A stretch of 33,633 bases of DNA from Paracoccaceae bacterium (GTDB taxonomy: Bacteria > Pseudomonadota > Alphaproteobacteria > Rhodobacterales > Rhodobacteraceae). The stretch is taken from positions 1 through 33,633 of the forward strand of contig JAGWAS010000019.1 in assembly GCA_021296235.1 (NCBI GenBank), read 5' to 3'. Under the pieces are notes generated by a model. It searched no databases, was not told where the DNA came from, and was given only the letters and a program-made list of their open reading frames with translations. How positions within the stretch are numbered: the first letter of the stretch is position 1; every line of letters begins with the position of its first letter. Below, one piece after another: positions 1 to 8,359 of this stretch. The position numbers were made by a program, and so were the translations under genes.

Positions 1-1135
1 GGCAGCGCACCCCGTCATCAACCCGATCCCACCTCCTTTCTGGGCCAGTTCTTCGATAAGTTCAATGATCAGTCGCAACCCGGTTGGCCCTTGCGGGTGA
101 CCAAAGATCAGCGAACTGCCAAAATTGTTCATTTCTTGCACGTCAAAGCCGGTTTGCTGTGCAAAGTACAGGTCATTCACGGCGAATGGATTGTGGGTTT
201 TTACCGCAGCGATATCCGCCATCGTCAAGCCTGCCGAGGTCAAGGCCGACTGTGCCGCTGGTACCGGGGCCATTCCCATATGGGCCTTTTCCGCCCGTCC
301 TTCGCCATAGGACAGAATCTCGACATGGAAATCCGCATCCGGGTTCGCGACTGGCAACGAGCGTGCCAGAATTTCCATCCGCGGGGTGGGTTTGGGTGGC
401 ATAGGTTACCGTGCCGTCGTCAATTACCGGCGCAAGCGCGCGGATACCTTCGGCGGTGGATTCGGCAACGCCTTGATCGGTAGAAACGGTCACGCTTTTG
501 CGCCCTTGACGTATCTCCACCGGTTGCAAATAGCCTTGCTGAAAGGCACGATCATCCGCCAGCGCCATCTGATATTGGGCAAAACGACGCAAGGTCAGAT
601 CATCCTGTTCTTCGCGCGAAAAGCCAAACCTTAAGGCAATGTTCTCCGCTGTCTGCACCATTGCAACTTTGGCGTGCGGGTCCTTGTTGAAATTGTCCCA
701 GACCCAGTTTTCCGACACGCCCATGCCGCCTGGTCCTTTGGGATCAGGATAATAAATATGGGGGCCGTTGCTGATCCGATCGGCGGCCAATGCCAGCACC
801 AGTTTGCTTTGACGCAGCGTCACCGAACTTGCAGCCGAGGCCAGAACTCGGGCTGAGGTGGCACAGGCCTGTGACAGGGTTGGCCCGGTGATATGTTCTG
901 CGCCCAGCATGGCACCGATCCAAGGCGCGCCGAAAAAGCACTGATGTTGCGGAACCGTGGCCCCGAAGTGCAGCGCATCAAGGGATCGGGCGTGAATCGG
1001 CAACCTGTCCAGCAGCGTCGAAGCGCAATTTGCAACCAGCTTCAGCGGATGTTCCCGGCTGAGAGCGCCCTGCCATTTGCAAAACGGCGTGCTCCAATAG
1101 GCGCGATAGGGAATGTAGGTGCCTTGAAATCTCAT
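1..1135 (-). pseudogene. Thiolase family protein (acetyl-CoA acetyltransferase/SCPx type), frameshifted and cut by the window edge
   Basis: Thiolases cleave 3-ketoacyl-CoA with CoA, or run the reverse condensation. Reading from ATG 1135, the protein shows the nucleophile motif QACATSA with Cys91 and stays thiolase-like to about residue 260. That frame then degenerates and stops at 173. From about position 362 down to position 1 the next frame carries the rest of the family: LPVANPDADF, VKTHNPFAVND, FGSSLIFGHPQGPTG and MTGCAA, which match the C-terminal histidine loop and second catalytic cysteine. A one-base gain or two-base loss between about 336 and 363 explains this. It is either a true pseudogene or a sequence error, since the rest of the C-terminal frame is clean. 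The start lies 14 bp after the CoA ligase gene with a G-rich ribosome site, so it is probably the third gene of the leftward operon. Confidence 0.85.
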
Positions 1136-1149
1136 GCTGCCTGCCCCCT

Positions 1150-2475
1150 TCAGTATCTGTGCTCAATCAGCGCCGCTTTCATTTCGGTCCGCTTCAGGCT
1201 TTTGGGTGAAACAAGTTCAATTTGCGCAGAAAAAATCAATTTTGCTCGCAATTCCTGTTTGATGCGCTCTGCTAGATTACCGGCTGGGCTGGCATCCGCC
1301 GTTTCGATCTGAATTAGGACCGGAGGGGCGACCATCGGACCAGGCTGGTCAAGGATTATGCGCAATTCGCCCGAAACCTCTGGCTGGAACCCCAAAACCA
1401 CATCGCGGATTGCCGAGGGCCAGACGTTGACGCCACGCACAATCAGCAGGTCGTCCGAGCGTCCGATACACCGCAAGCGCGGGCCGGTGCGGCCGCAGGA
1501 ACAGGGCGTCGTGTCAACAACCACCTGATCACGGGAACGAAACCGCAGAACCGGGTTGCACTGCCTGTCCAGATGCGTGAACACCATCTCGCCTTCAACT
1601 GTTGGCGCAGCCATGGATTGAACAACGCCGGTTTCAGGATCAATGATCTCCATCAGCAGATAATCAGGTACCATGAAATGGCACCCATCCTGTGCCTCGC
1701 ATTCTGCGCTGTGAATGGTGATAACATCCGCGTTGCCAATCGCTTCGGTGCATTTTGCGTTCCAATTCGCCTCAATCTGTTTGCGAACTGACGGAATGCC
1801 GCCGCCCGGCTCTGCGCCCACCATGACATGTCTGATGCCAAGCTCAGAGGTTTCGACACCCATCTGCTCGCACGCGATTTCTGCAAGATAGTTGGCATAG
1901 GAAGGCGTGGTTGCCAGCACCGTGGCACGCATTCTTTGGATCGAGGCAATCAGCCGGTCGGATGCGCCGGTGCCAATTGGCAGCAACGTTGCTCCGATCT
2001 CTTCAACTACGTTGGAGAGGGGTAATCCGCCAACGAAGAACCCGATGCTCATGCCCATGGCGAATACATCATCCGGCCGCAGCCCCTGCGCCCAGTAACT
2101 GCGAGCAATGCAGTCGATCCAGCGTTTTTTGTCAAACTGCGTGATTCCCACATAGGAAGGTGTACCGGTCGTGCCCGAAGACGCATGAACCCTTACGACA
2201 TCAATCATATCAACCGCCGCATGACGCCCCAGAGGCGGGCAGATTTCCTGGCTTTTGCGCAAGTCGGATTTTTCCGTGAAAGGCAATTTTGCCAGATCAT
2301 CCAATGAACTGACATCATCAGGGTTCATGGCCGCTGCGACGAACATATCCTGATGAAACGGCGAGCGATTTGACAGATAGATCAATTGCTCGCGCAGCTT
2401 CTTCATCTGCATGGCGTGGATTGCGTCCGCTGACATCGTTTCGATCTCGGGGACATAGTACCGGGCATGCTTCAT
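1150..2475 (-). CDS. Phenylacetate-CoA ligase family protein (PaaK-like adenylate-forming enzyme)
   Basis: This is an ATP-dependent acyl/aryl-CoA ligase of 441 residues, the usual PaaK length. Visible landmarks are the P-loop HASSGTTGTPSYVG near residue 115, the GAEPGGG substrate-pocket segment, the EGEMVFTHLDRQCNPVLRFR core, the hinge GRSDDLLIVRGVNVWPSAI and the C-terminal LKRTEMKA with the catalytic-type lysine. PaaK enzymes activate phenylacetate through an acyl-adenylate in the cytoplasm. Related enzymes use other aromatic or short acids, so the substrate is not fixed. Its ATG overlaps the stop of the gamma-CA-like gene by 4 bp (ATGA), which implies translational coupling. No phenylacetyl-CoA epoxidase genes are visible in the window. 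An amidase and amide-type importer on the other side of the divergent promoter suggest the acid comes from amide hydrolysis. Confidence 0.9.
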   Translation of the reverse strand: MKHARYYVPEIETMSADAIHAMQMKKLREQLIYLSNRSPFHQDMFVAAAMNPDDVSSLDDLAKLPFTEKSDLRKSQEICPPLGRHAAVDMIDVVRVHASSGTTGTPSYVGITQFDKKRWIDCIARSYWAQGLRPDDVFAMGMSIGFFVGGLPLSNVVEEIGATLLPIGTGASDRLIASIQRMRATVLATTPSYANYLAEIACEQMGVETSELGIRHVMVGAEPGGGIPSVRKQIEANWNAKCTEAIGNADVITIHSAECEAQDGCHFMVPDYLLMEIIDPETGVVQSMAAPTVEGEMVFTHLDRQCNPVLRFRSRDQVVVDTTPCSCGRTGPRLRCIGRSDDLLIVRGVNVWPSAIRDVVLGFQPEVSGELRIILDQPGPMVAPPVLIQIETADASPAGNLAERIKQELRAKLIFSAQIELVSPKSLKRTEMKAALIEHRY

Positions 2476-3017
2476 TCCGTGATGTCCTCCAGGATTTCGG
2501 AGTCGTCAATATAGCATTGGCGCAGTCGAACATATTCATTGGCGGCCCAAGAGATTGCGTCCGATGGCCCGTCAATCCTGCGCTTGATTGTCGCCGGTGC
2601 GCCGGCAACAAGCGAATGGGCCGGGATGTCCTGACCTTCGGTGACGACTGCCCCAGCAGCAATGATCACACCAGGACGGAGATGCACACGCGGCAGGATA
2701 ACGGCGTTCATCCCTATCAGGCATCCTGCGTCAATCTCGCAACCTTCGAGCACTGCGCCATGACCAATCACGCAGTCATCCTTGATGAAGGTCGGGTGAA
2801 CGCTGCCATCGGGACGATGGTTCACATGGACTACAACATTGTCCTGAATGCTGCATCTCTTGCCGATCCGAATGGGCCCATAATCACCACGCACACAGGC
2901 GCCAAACCAGACACTGCTTTCGTCTCCGATGTGTGAATCACCGATGATCGCTGCTGTTGGTGCAACGTAGACGCCTGCGCCCAGAACCGGAGTTTTTCGT
3001 TTGAACCTTATCTGCAA
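2472..3017 (-). CDS. Gamma-carbonic anhydrase-like hexapeptide-repeat protein (PaaY/YrdA family), one zinc ligand replaced
   Basis: This 181-residue left-handed beta-helix protein carries hexapeptide repeats throughout (for example IIGDSHIGD, IRIGKRCSIQD, CVIGHGAVLEG). PaaY members act as thioesterases that recycle dead-end CoA thioesters in phenylacetate breakdown; others are gamma-class carbonic anhydrases. Two metal-binding-type histidines are visible, His64 in VVVHVNH and His86 in IGHG. The third ligand, normally histidine in GHxxxxHG, is Glu91 here (GHGAVLEGC), so metal binding may be altered or lost. The start is TTG at 3017, chosen because GGGAGG lies 6-7 nt upstream and the first repeats follow directly. 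It is the first gene of the leftward operon and overlaps the CoA ligase by 4 bp. Confidence 0.85.
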   Translation of the reverse strand: MQIRFKRKTPVLGAGVYVAPTAAIIGDSHIGDESSVWFGACVRGDYGPIRIGKRCSIQDNVVVHVNHRPDGSVHPTFIKDDCVIGHGAVLEGCEIDAGCLIGMNAVILPRVHLRPGVIIAAGAVVTEGQDIPAHSLVAGAPATIKRRIDGPSDAISWAANEYVRLRQCYIDDSEILEDITE

Positions 3018-3115
3018 AGCGTCCTCCCGAGGATTGTGTATTGCAATTTCGCCCCTGATTTCAGGCAGGTTTTGGCATGCCCAGTTACGAAATTCGAATA
3101 GCTGAAGCGAAACGC

Positions 3116-3146
3116 TTGACTATCAAAAGTAGTGAGGATTTATCTT
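3116..3146 (+). promoter_or_regulatory. Candidate sigma70-type promoter for the amidase/ABC operon
   Basis: TTGACT at 3116-3121 is followed 18-19 bp later by TTATCT/TATCTT (3140-3146). It sits in the 150-bp gap between the divergent TTG start at 3017 and the amidase GTG at 3168. The spacing is slightly long, so this is a candidate only. A ribosome site AGGAG at 3155-3159 lies 8 nt before the GTG. Confidence 0.4.
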
Positions 3147-3167
3147 TGAGCAACAGGAGTTTTTTTT

Positions 3168-4577
3168 GTGACGCCCCCAAAACCTGTCAACAGTTGGAGC
3201 GCGCGCGAGGCTGTATCCACCATGGTGCAAGGGGATATCACAGCCGCGGAATATGCGCAGGCCTTACTTGATCAAAGTCTTGCGCGTGAAAAGCTGAATG
3301 CCTTTGTAACGCTTGACGAGAACCATGTGTTGAACCAAGCGGAAGCAGCGGATGCAGGGCAGATCACAGGGCCATTGAAAGGCCTGCCCGTCGCATTCAA
3401 GGATGCGATTGGGACGCGGCAACTGCCGACCACGGCCGCAACTCCGGCCTTGCGCGAGCATCGGCCGATCGAAGATGCCGACGTCGTATCAAGGCTGCGC
3501 AAATCCGGGGCCTATGTCTTTGGCAAGCTCAACATGCACGAATTGTCTTACGGCATCACATCGAACAACCAGGCCACCGGCGCCGTATGCAACCCGCACG
3601 ATCCGGCGCGCATTGCCGGTGGCAGCAGTGGCGGTGCAGGGGCGGCGGTTGCAGCGCGAATGGTGCCTGCGGCGATCGGAACGGATACAGGCGGATCGAT
3701 ACGAATACCTGCGGCCCTATGCGGCACGGTCGGGTTTCGTCCAAGCACTGGACGCTATTCGCAAGCCGGGATTATTCCGGTGTCACACACGCGCGATACA
3801 GCAGGTCCGTTGACCCGAAGCGTTGACGATGCTGCAATGCTGGATGCAGTCATCGCCGGGAATATGGACGAGCTTGAACTGCTGGCACCGAAGGACATTC
3901 AAATTGGCCTGCCCAATCAGCACTACACCAAAAACCTGCACGACGACACCCGCTCCGTTTTCGAAGCACGCCTGTCAGAGTTGCGCGATGCGGGATTTCA
4001 GATCGTGCCGGTGGATGTGGCCGGTGTTTTGCCGCCGGGCGAAAGCTGTGGATTTCCGATTGCAATGTGGGAAACCAAGACCGGTCTGACCGGCTATTTG
4101 GAAGAGTTGGGCCCCGTCGGGTTGTCGCTGAAGGACCTAATTGCGGACATCGCCAGCCAAGACGTGAAATCTGTGCTTGGCAGTCTGTTGAAACCCGAAT
4201 TTGAGGAGATGCGAGTTCCCTATCAGGAAGCAATCAAGATCAAGCGACCCGCGCTTCGGCAAATGTTTGCGGATTGCTTCGCCGTGAACCGCCTGGATGC
4301 GCTGATCTTTCCGACCACGATCCTGCCGGCTTCTCCGATCGGCGATGATGAGACGACGATATTGAATGGTTCAAGATTGCCAACCTTCCCTACCTTTATC
4401 CACAATACGGACCCGGGCAGTATTGCAGGGCTGCCCGGAATTTCGATTCCCGCCGGTTTGACCGGGACAGGTCTGCCGGTGGGAATTGAACTCGACGGAC
4501 CTGCAGGCAGCGATAGGCATCTGTTGGCGGTGGCCGCAGTTGTGGAACGATTCCTGCCACCGGCCGAGTGGCCATGA
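3168..4577 (+). CDS. Amidase (amidase-signature family)
   Basis: This is an amidase-signature hydrolase of 469 residues, a normal length, which splits carboxamides to acid plus ammonia. The Ser-cisSer-Lys triad is readable: Lys78 in LPVAFKD, Ser153 in GGSSGG and Ser177 in GTDTGGSIRIP. The spacings of 75 and 24 residues equal those of the FAAH-type triad. No signal peptide is seen, so it should be cytoplasmic. The start is GTG, supported by AGGAG 8 nt upstream and by the N-terminal helix typical of the family. GatA, the tRNA amidotransferase subunit, is a relative, but no gatB or gatC is present and the gene leads an importer operon, so a catabolic amidase is more likely. The binding protein ATG follows 28 bp downstream. 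Confidence 0.92.
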   Translation: MTPPKPVNSWSAREAVSTMVQGDITAAEYAQALLDQSLAREKLNAFVTLDENHVLNQAEAADAGQITGPLKGLPVAFKDAIGTRQLPTTAATPALREHRPIEDADVVSRLRKSGAYVFGKLNMHELSYGITSNNQATGAVCNPHDPARIAGGSSGGAGAAVAARMVPAAIGTDTGGSIRIPAALCGTVGFRPSTGRYSQAGIIPVSHTRDTAGPLTRSVDDAAMLDAVIAGNMDELELLAPKDIQIGLPNQHYTKNLHDDTRSVFEARLSELRDAGFQIVPVDVAGVLPPGESCGFPIAMWETKTGLTGYLEELGPVGLSLKDLIADIASQDVKSVLGSLLKPEFEEMRVPYQEAIKIKRPALRQMFADCFAVNRLDALIFPTTILPASPIGDDETTILNGSRLPTFPTFIHNTDPGSIAGLPGISIPAGLTGTGLPVGIELDGPAGSDRHLLAVAAVVERFLPPAEWP

Positions 4578-4605
4578 GATCAACAAAACTGGGAGAAATA
4601 ATACA

Positions 4606-5781
4606 ATGAACACTCAACTTAAACGGCGCGAAGTGCTTGCCGGAATGGCGGGCGGGGCGGCACTGCTGTCAAGTCCGGCAGTATTGCGGGCCGCAGGAAA
4701 CGAAGCCATCAAAATGGGGACCTTCTTTTCACTGACTGGGCCGGCCTCACTGTTTGGTCCGACCCAAACCGCCTGCACCGCGTTGGCGGTGGATCAGATC
4801 AACGCAATGGGTGGCATTCTGGGCAAACAGGTGGAAATCGTGGCCGGGGACGGCGGTCTGTCGCCTGCCGAGGCTGCGCAGGCCGCAATCAGAATGACCT
4901 TGCAAGATAAGGTGGATTTCATCGTGGGATCGCATAACAGCGCTGTGCGTCAGTCGATCATTGCGGCGATCAAGGGACGTGTTCCCTATGTTTACACCCC
5001 ACTTTACGAGGGGGGCGAATGTGCTCCCAACACCTATGTCACCGCCGATACGCCGCAACAGCAAGTCAAACCCGCGCTGAATGCTCTGAATGAGATGTAT
5101 GGCACACAAAAGGTCTATCTGATCGGGAATGACTATGTTTGGCCGCAAAAGCTAAATGAGCGTGCCAAAGAATATATTGCCGCGTTCGGTGGCGAGATTG
5201 TGGGCGAAGAATACGCGCCTTTGGGTCCGGGCAACAAATTCGACGATGCCGTGACCCGTATCAGGGCTGCAGCGCCTGATCTGGTGTTCATTTCACTGGT
5301 CGGTGGCGACAATGTGAATTTCAACCGTTCATTTGCGGGCTTTGGCCTGGACAGTTCGATCAGGCGACTGTCGGTGCTGCTTGAAGAACTGACATTGTTC
5401 GGGATAGGTGCGGAAAACAGCGATGGTTTGTTTTCGAGCATGTCCTATTTCACCGCTGTGGAAAGTCCAGAGAACGACGCATTCAAATCGCAATACGCAG
5501 CCAAGTTTGGTGCGGACGGTCCACCCCTGTCGATGCTTGGCGCTGATGCCTATTCCGGCACTCATTGCGCAGCCGCCCTGCTGAATGCGGCGGGAAGCAA
5601 TGATGCCAGTGCGGTCATGTCTGCCTCGAATGGGTTAAGTTATACGACTGCGACCGGCACGGCTGTGATGACCAACCGCCATGTGAACAAGGATATTTAT
5701 CTGGCAGAATGCAATGGCGTCGCGTTTGACATTGTCAAATCCTTCAAAGGGGTTGCGCACGGCGAGACCTGCTCTGTCTGA
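4606..5781 (+). CDS. ABC transporter substrate-binding protein (AmiC/UrtA-like, Peripla_BP_6 family)
   Basis: This periplasmic receptor of an amide/urea/branched-chain-type importer has 391 residues from ATG 4606, which has GGGAGA just upstream. An in-frame extension to 4486 overlaps the amidase and lacks signal-peptide features. The N-terminus has an RR pair (KRREVLAGMAGG) followed by a hydrophobic stretch and a likely cut after LRAAG, a Tat-like export signal. The mature chain opens with IKMGTFFSLTG. It contains TPLYEGGECAPNTYV and GNDYVWPQKLNE, which resemble the amide-binding AmiC and urea-binding UrtA proteins more than leucine-binding LivK. That, with the adjacent amidase, suggests an amide ligand. 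The resemblance is by eye only. Confidence 0.88.
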   Translation: MNTQLKRREVLAGMAGGAALLSSPAVLRAAGNEAIKMGTFFSLTGPASLFGPTQTACTALAVDQINAMGGILGKQVEIVAGDGGLSPAEAAQAAIRMTLQDKVDFIVGSHNSAVRQSIIAAIKGRVPYVYTPLYEGGECAPNTYVTADTPQQQVKPALNALNEMYGTQKVYLIGNDYVWPQKLNERAKEYIAAFGGEIVGEEYAPLGPGNKFDDAVTRIRAAAPDLVFISLVGGDNVNFNRSFAGFGLDSSIRRLSVLLEELTLFGIGAENSDGLFSSMSYFTAVESPENDAFKSQYAAKFGADGPPLSMLGADAYSGTHCAAALLNAAGSNDASAVMSASNGLSYTTATGTAVMTNRHVNKDIYLAECNGVAFDIVKSFKGVAHGETCSV

Positions 5782-5799
5782 ACTGAAGGAACGTGAGGA

Positions 5800-6651
5800 A
5801 TGGACGGACTATTGGTGGCTCACGGTTTGAACATTTCGTTCGAGATCGTGGTGTTGGCTTTGGTCAGCTTGGGCCTCGCAATCACATTGGGGCTGTTGGG
5901 CGTGTTGAACCTCGCCCACGGCGAATTTGTGATGATCGGCGCGTTCAGCGCATTTTTTGTGCAATCGCAGGGTTGGCCGTATCTCGCGGCCTTCCCTGTG
6001 GCCATCTTGGCCTGTGGAGCTATCGGCTGGCCGGTCGAGAAGTTTCTGATCCGTCCCCTTTACGCTCGACCGTTTGACGCCATCCTTGCCACTTGGGGGC
6101 TGAGCCTGTTGCTGCGCGAAATGGTCGAGTTCTTTTTTGGACGTGGGTTCAATAGCGTTGCTCAGCCCATCAAAGGCACGGTGAACATCCTTGGTGCCGA
6201 CTACCCTGCCTTTCAGATCGTTGTGATGCTGGCAGCGATTGCGCTAATCGCGACAATTGTCTTCTGGTTTTTGCGCAGTGTCACCGGGCGGCGTATTCAG
6301 GCCATGGTCGACAATCCCGACCTAGCCAAAGCAGTCGGCATCCCCGTTGATGCACTTGCGCGCAATACCTTCGTGGCGGGCCTTTGCCTTGCCGGGATTT
6401 CGGGCGTGCTTTTGGCACCTATAGTGGCGGTTCATCCCAGTATGGGGATTGACTATGTGCTGAAGTCTTTTTTCGTGCTGGTTGTCGGTGGGCTTGGCCA
6501 CATTCTGGGATTGGTTATCGGCTCAGGCGTCATAGGCGGTGCCGAGGCAACGGTGTCAGCGATCATTGATCGTACATCGGGCTATTCCTTCGTGCTAATT
6601 TTGTCGCTGCTGTTTTTGTGGAGGCGTCCGAATGGTCTGGTTGCTCGCTAA
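5800..6651 (+). CDS. ABC transporter permease (LivH/UrtB family)
   Basis: This is a membrane-spanning subunit of a hydrophobic-amino-acid/amide-type importer, 283 residues with about eight hydrophobic helices. The family hallmark GVLNLAHGEFVMIGAF lies at residues 34-49 and the later GGLGHILG segment is present. It starts at ATG 5800 after a GA-rich ribosome site, 18 bp after the binding-protein stop. Its 3' end overlaps the fused LivM-LivG gene by 20 bp, so the two are almost certainly co-translated. Its partner permease half is the N-terminal part of that fusion. Confidence 0.92.
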   Translation: MDGLLVAHGLNISFEIVVLALVSLGLAITLGLLGVLNLAHGEFVMIGAFSAFFVQSQGWPYLAAFPVAILACGAIGWPVEKFLIRPLYARPFDAILATWGLSLLLREMVEFFFGRGFNSVAQPIKGTVNILGADYPAFQIVVMLAAIALIATIVFWFLRSVTGRRIQAMVDNPDLAKAVGIPVDALARNTFVAGLCLAGISGVLLAPIVAVHPSMGIDYVLKSFFVLVVGGLGHILGLVIGSGVIGGAEATVSAIIDRTSGYSFVLILSLLFLWRRPNGLVAR

Positions 6652-8359
6652 CGCAACATTTGCCGGAGCGGGACTTTTTCTTCTACAGTTCGTTGTCGAT
6701 GATTTCATTGCCTACACGCTTGCGCTCTATTTTCTGTATGCAATTGCCTGTCTCGGAGTCGGGTTGTCCTGGGGGCAGGCAGGATTGCTGTCGCTCGGTC
6801 AAGGGTTGTTTGTCGGTGTAGGGGCCTATCTCTCGGGTCTAAGCCTGATTGCATTTTCCGATCAGTGGTTCCTGTACCCGCTTTTGGTTTCTTGTTGCAT
6901 GGTGCCGGGGGCGTTGGGGTTTGGCATCGGTCAGCTGATATTTCGGGGGCGTACCCTGAATGGTGCATATTTTGCATTGATTACGCTTGGTCTTGTTTTG
7001 TTGGCCTCGTTGATCGCGACCTCGTGGAATTCGGTAACCGGCGGCTTCAACGGGCTCTTGGGTGTGCCGGGCCTGCCGGGCCTGGATGGGTTCGAACACG
7101 CATATGTCATTTCGGCTTCGGCACTTTTTGTCGCGATCCTTATGGTGGCCTGGCTGTTGGCCACTCCTTTGGGTGTTTTGTGGCGCGCAGTTGCAGAAGA
7201 CGAACGCCGTGTGGCCTATCTTGGGTTTGATCCGAACCTGCTGAAGTCTGTCGCACTTGGGCTCAGCGGACTGCTTGGTGGCCTTGCCGGTGTGTTGTAT
7301 GCACCAATCAACAATCTTGTAACGCCGGACCTGTTCGGGTTTGCACTTTCGACCAATTTTATCATCTGGGCGGCAATCGGTGGCAGAGCGACAGTTTATG
7401 GCCCTGTCTTGGGTGCCGTGGGTATCGGCCTATTGACGGTGCAATTGCGTGAAACAATCGACTATTGGGAGATCATACTGGCGATGATCTTCATGGGGAC
7501 GGTGCTTTATTTCAAATGGGGTCTGCTTGGCTATGTTGAGCCATTCATCAAACAGATTCTGATCCGGAGCACCGCACCTTTGACCCCAGCACCTCCGCGC
7601 AACCCGACCGGGGTCGGGACACTAGACATCAAGGGGCTGGAACTGCAAGTCGGGCAGGTACGCATTCTAAATGATCTGTCGCTGTCAATCGATGCGCCTG
7701 GTATCTATTGCCTGATCGGGCCGAACGGTGCAGGCAAAACAACCGCGTTCAACGCAATGACAGGCGAATTATCGGCGCAATCGGGCCAGATGAGCATCAT
7801 GCAGTCGGTCGTCGCAAGTCCTGACGCCCGAACCCTTGCGCAGCAGGGGATGGGGCGCAAGTTTCAGGTGCCTTGTGTGTTTGACGCGCTGAGCATCAGC
7901 GAAAATCTCAGCCTTGCGCTTTGGACTGCGCGCATTGACCGCCCCGCCCTGCTTGGATTTGAAGCGTTGCAATGGACCAGCGTCATTCGGCAGGAGTTGG
8001 AGCGGCGTTTTCCGTTTCTGACGGAGCGCAGCAGGCTCGTGCGGGACCTGTCCCACGGACAGCGGCAGGTGCTTGATCTGGCAATCGTGCTATGCACAGA
8101 ACCGCGGTTGATCCTGCTGGACGAACCCTGCGCAGGATTGTCAAAAGCCGAAACGCAGGATGTGATTGACACAGTGCAGTGGGCTGCAGCTTCATTGGGC
8201 GCAACGGCGATAATCATCGAACACGATATGGCGCTTGTGAAAGCTCTGGCCGACAAAGTCTTTGTGCTGCATCAGGGACATCTTCTTGCCGAAGGGACAG
8301 TCGCCGAAATTCAGGGAAATGAAAAAGTCAAAACAGTGTATGGGGGCGGTTCAAAATGA
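6632..8359 (+). CDS. Fused ABC permease and ATP-binding protein (LivM-LivG type)
   Basis: This single 575-residue polypeptide combines two importer subunits. Residues about 1-310 are a LivM/UrtC-like permease with GLSWGQAGLLSLGQG near the N-terminus and many hydrophobic helices. A short proline-rich linker (PLTPAPPRNPTGVG) leads into a LivG/UrtD-like ATPase. That part has Walker A GPNGAGKTT with Lys369, signature LSHGQ near 473 (variant of LSGGQ) and Walker B LILLDEP with Asp497/Glu498, then the switch histidine in IIIEHDM. The start ATG lies 20 bp inside livH. The 3' end overlaps the next ATPase gene by 4 bp. Fusions of this kind are known in the family. Both halves keep their key motifs, so the protein is probably functional. 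Confidence 0.92.
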   Translation: MVWLLANATFAGAGLFLLQFVVDDFIAYTLALYFLYAIACLGVGLSWGQAGLLSLGQGLFVGVGAYLSGLSLIAFSDQWFLYPLLVSCCMVPGALGFGIGQLIFRGRTLNGAYFALITLGLVLLASLIATSWNSVTGGFNGLLGVPGLPGLDGFEHAYVISASALFVAILMVAWLLATPLGVLWRAVAEDERRVAYLGFDPNLLKSVALGLSGLLGGLAGVLYAPINNLVTPDLFGFALSTNFIIWAAIGGRATVYGPVLGAVGIGLLTVQLRETIDYWEIILAMIFMGTVLYFKWGLLGYVEPFIKQILIRSTAPLTPAPPRNPTGVGTLDIKGLELQVGQVRILNDLSLSIDAPGIYCLIGPNGAGKTTAFNAMTGELSAQSGQMSIMQSVVASPDARTLAQQGMGRKFQVPCVFDALSISENLSLALWTARIDRPALLGFEALQWTSVIRQELERRFPFLTERSRLVRDLSHGQRQVLDLAIVLCTEPRLILLDEPCAGLSKAETQDVIDTVQWAAASLGATAIIIEHDMALVKALADKVFVLHQGHLLAEGTVAEIQGNEKVKTVYGGGSK

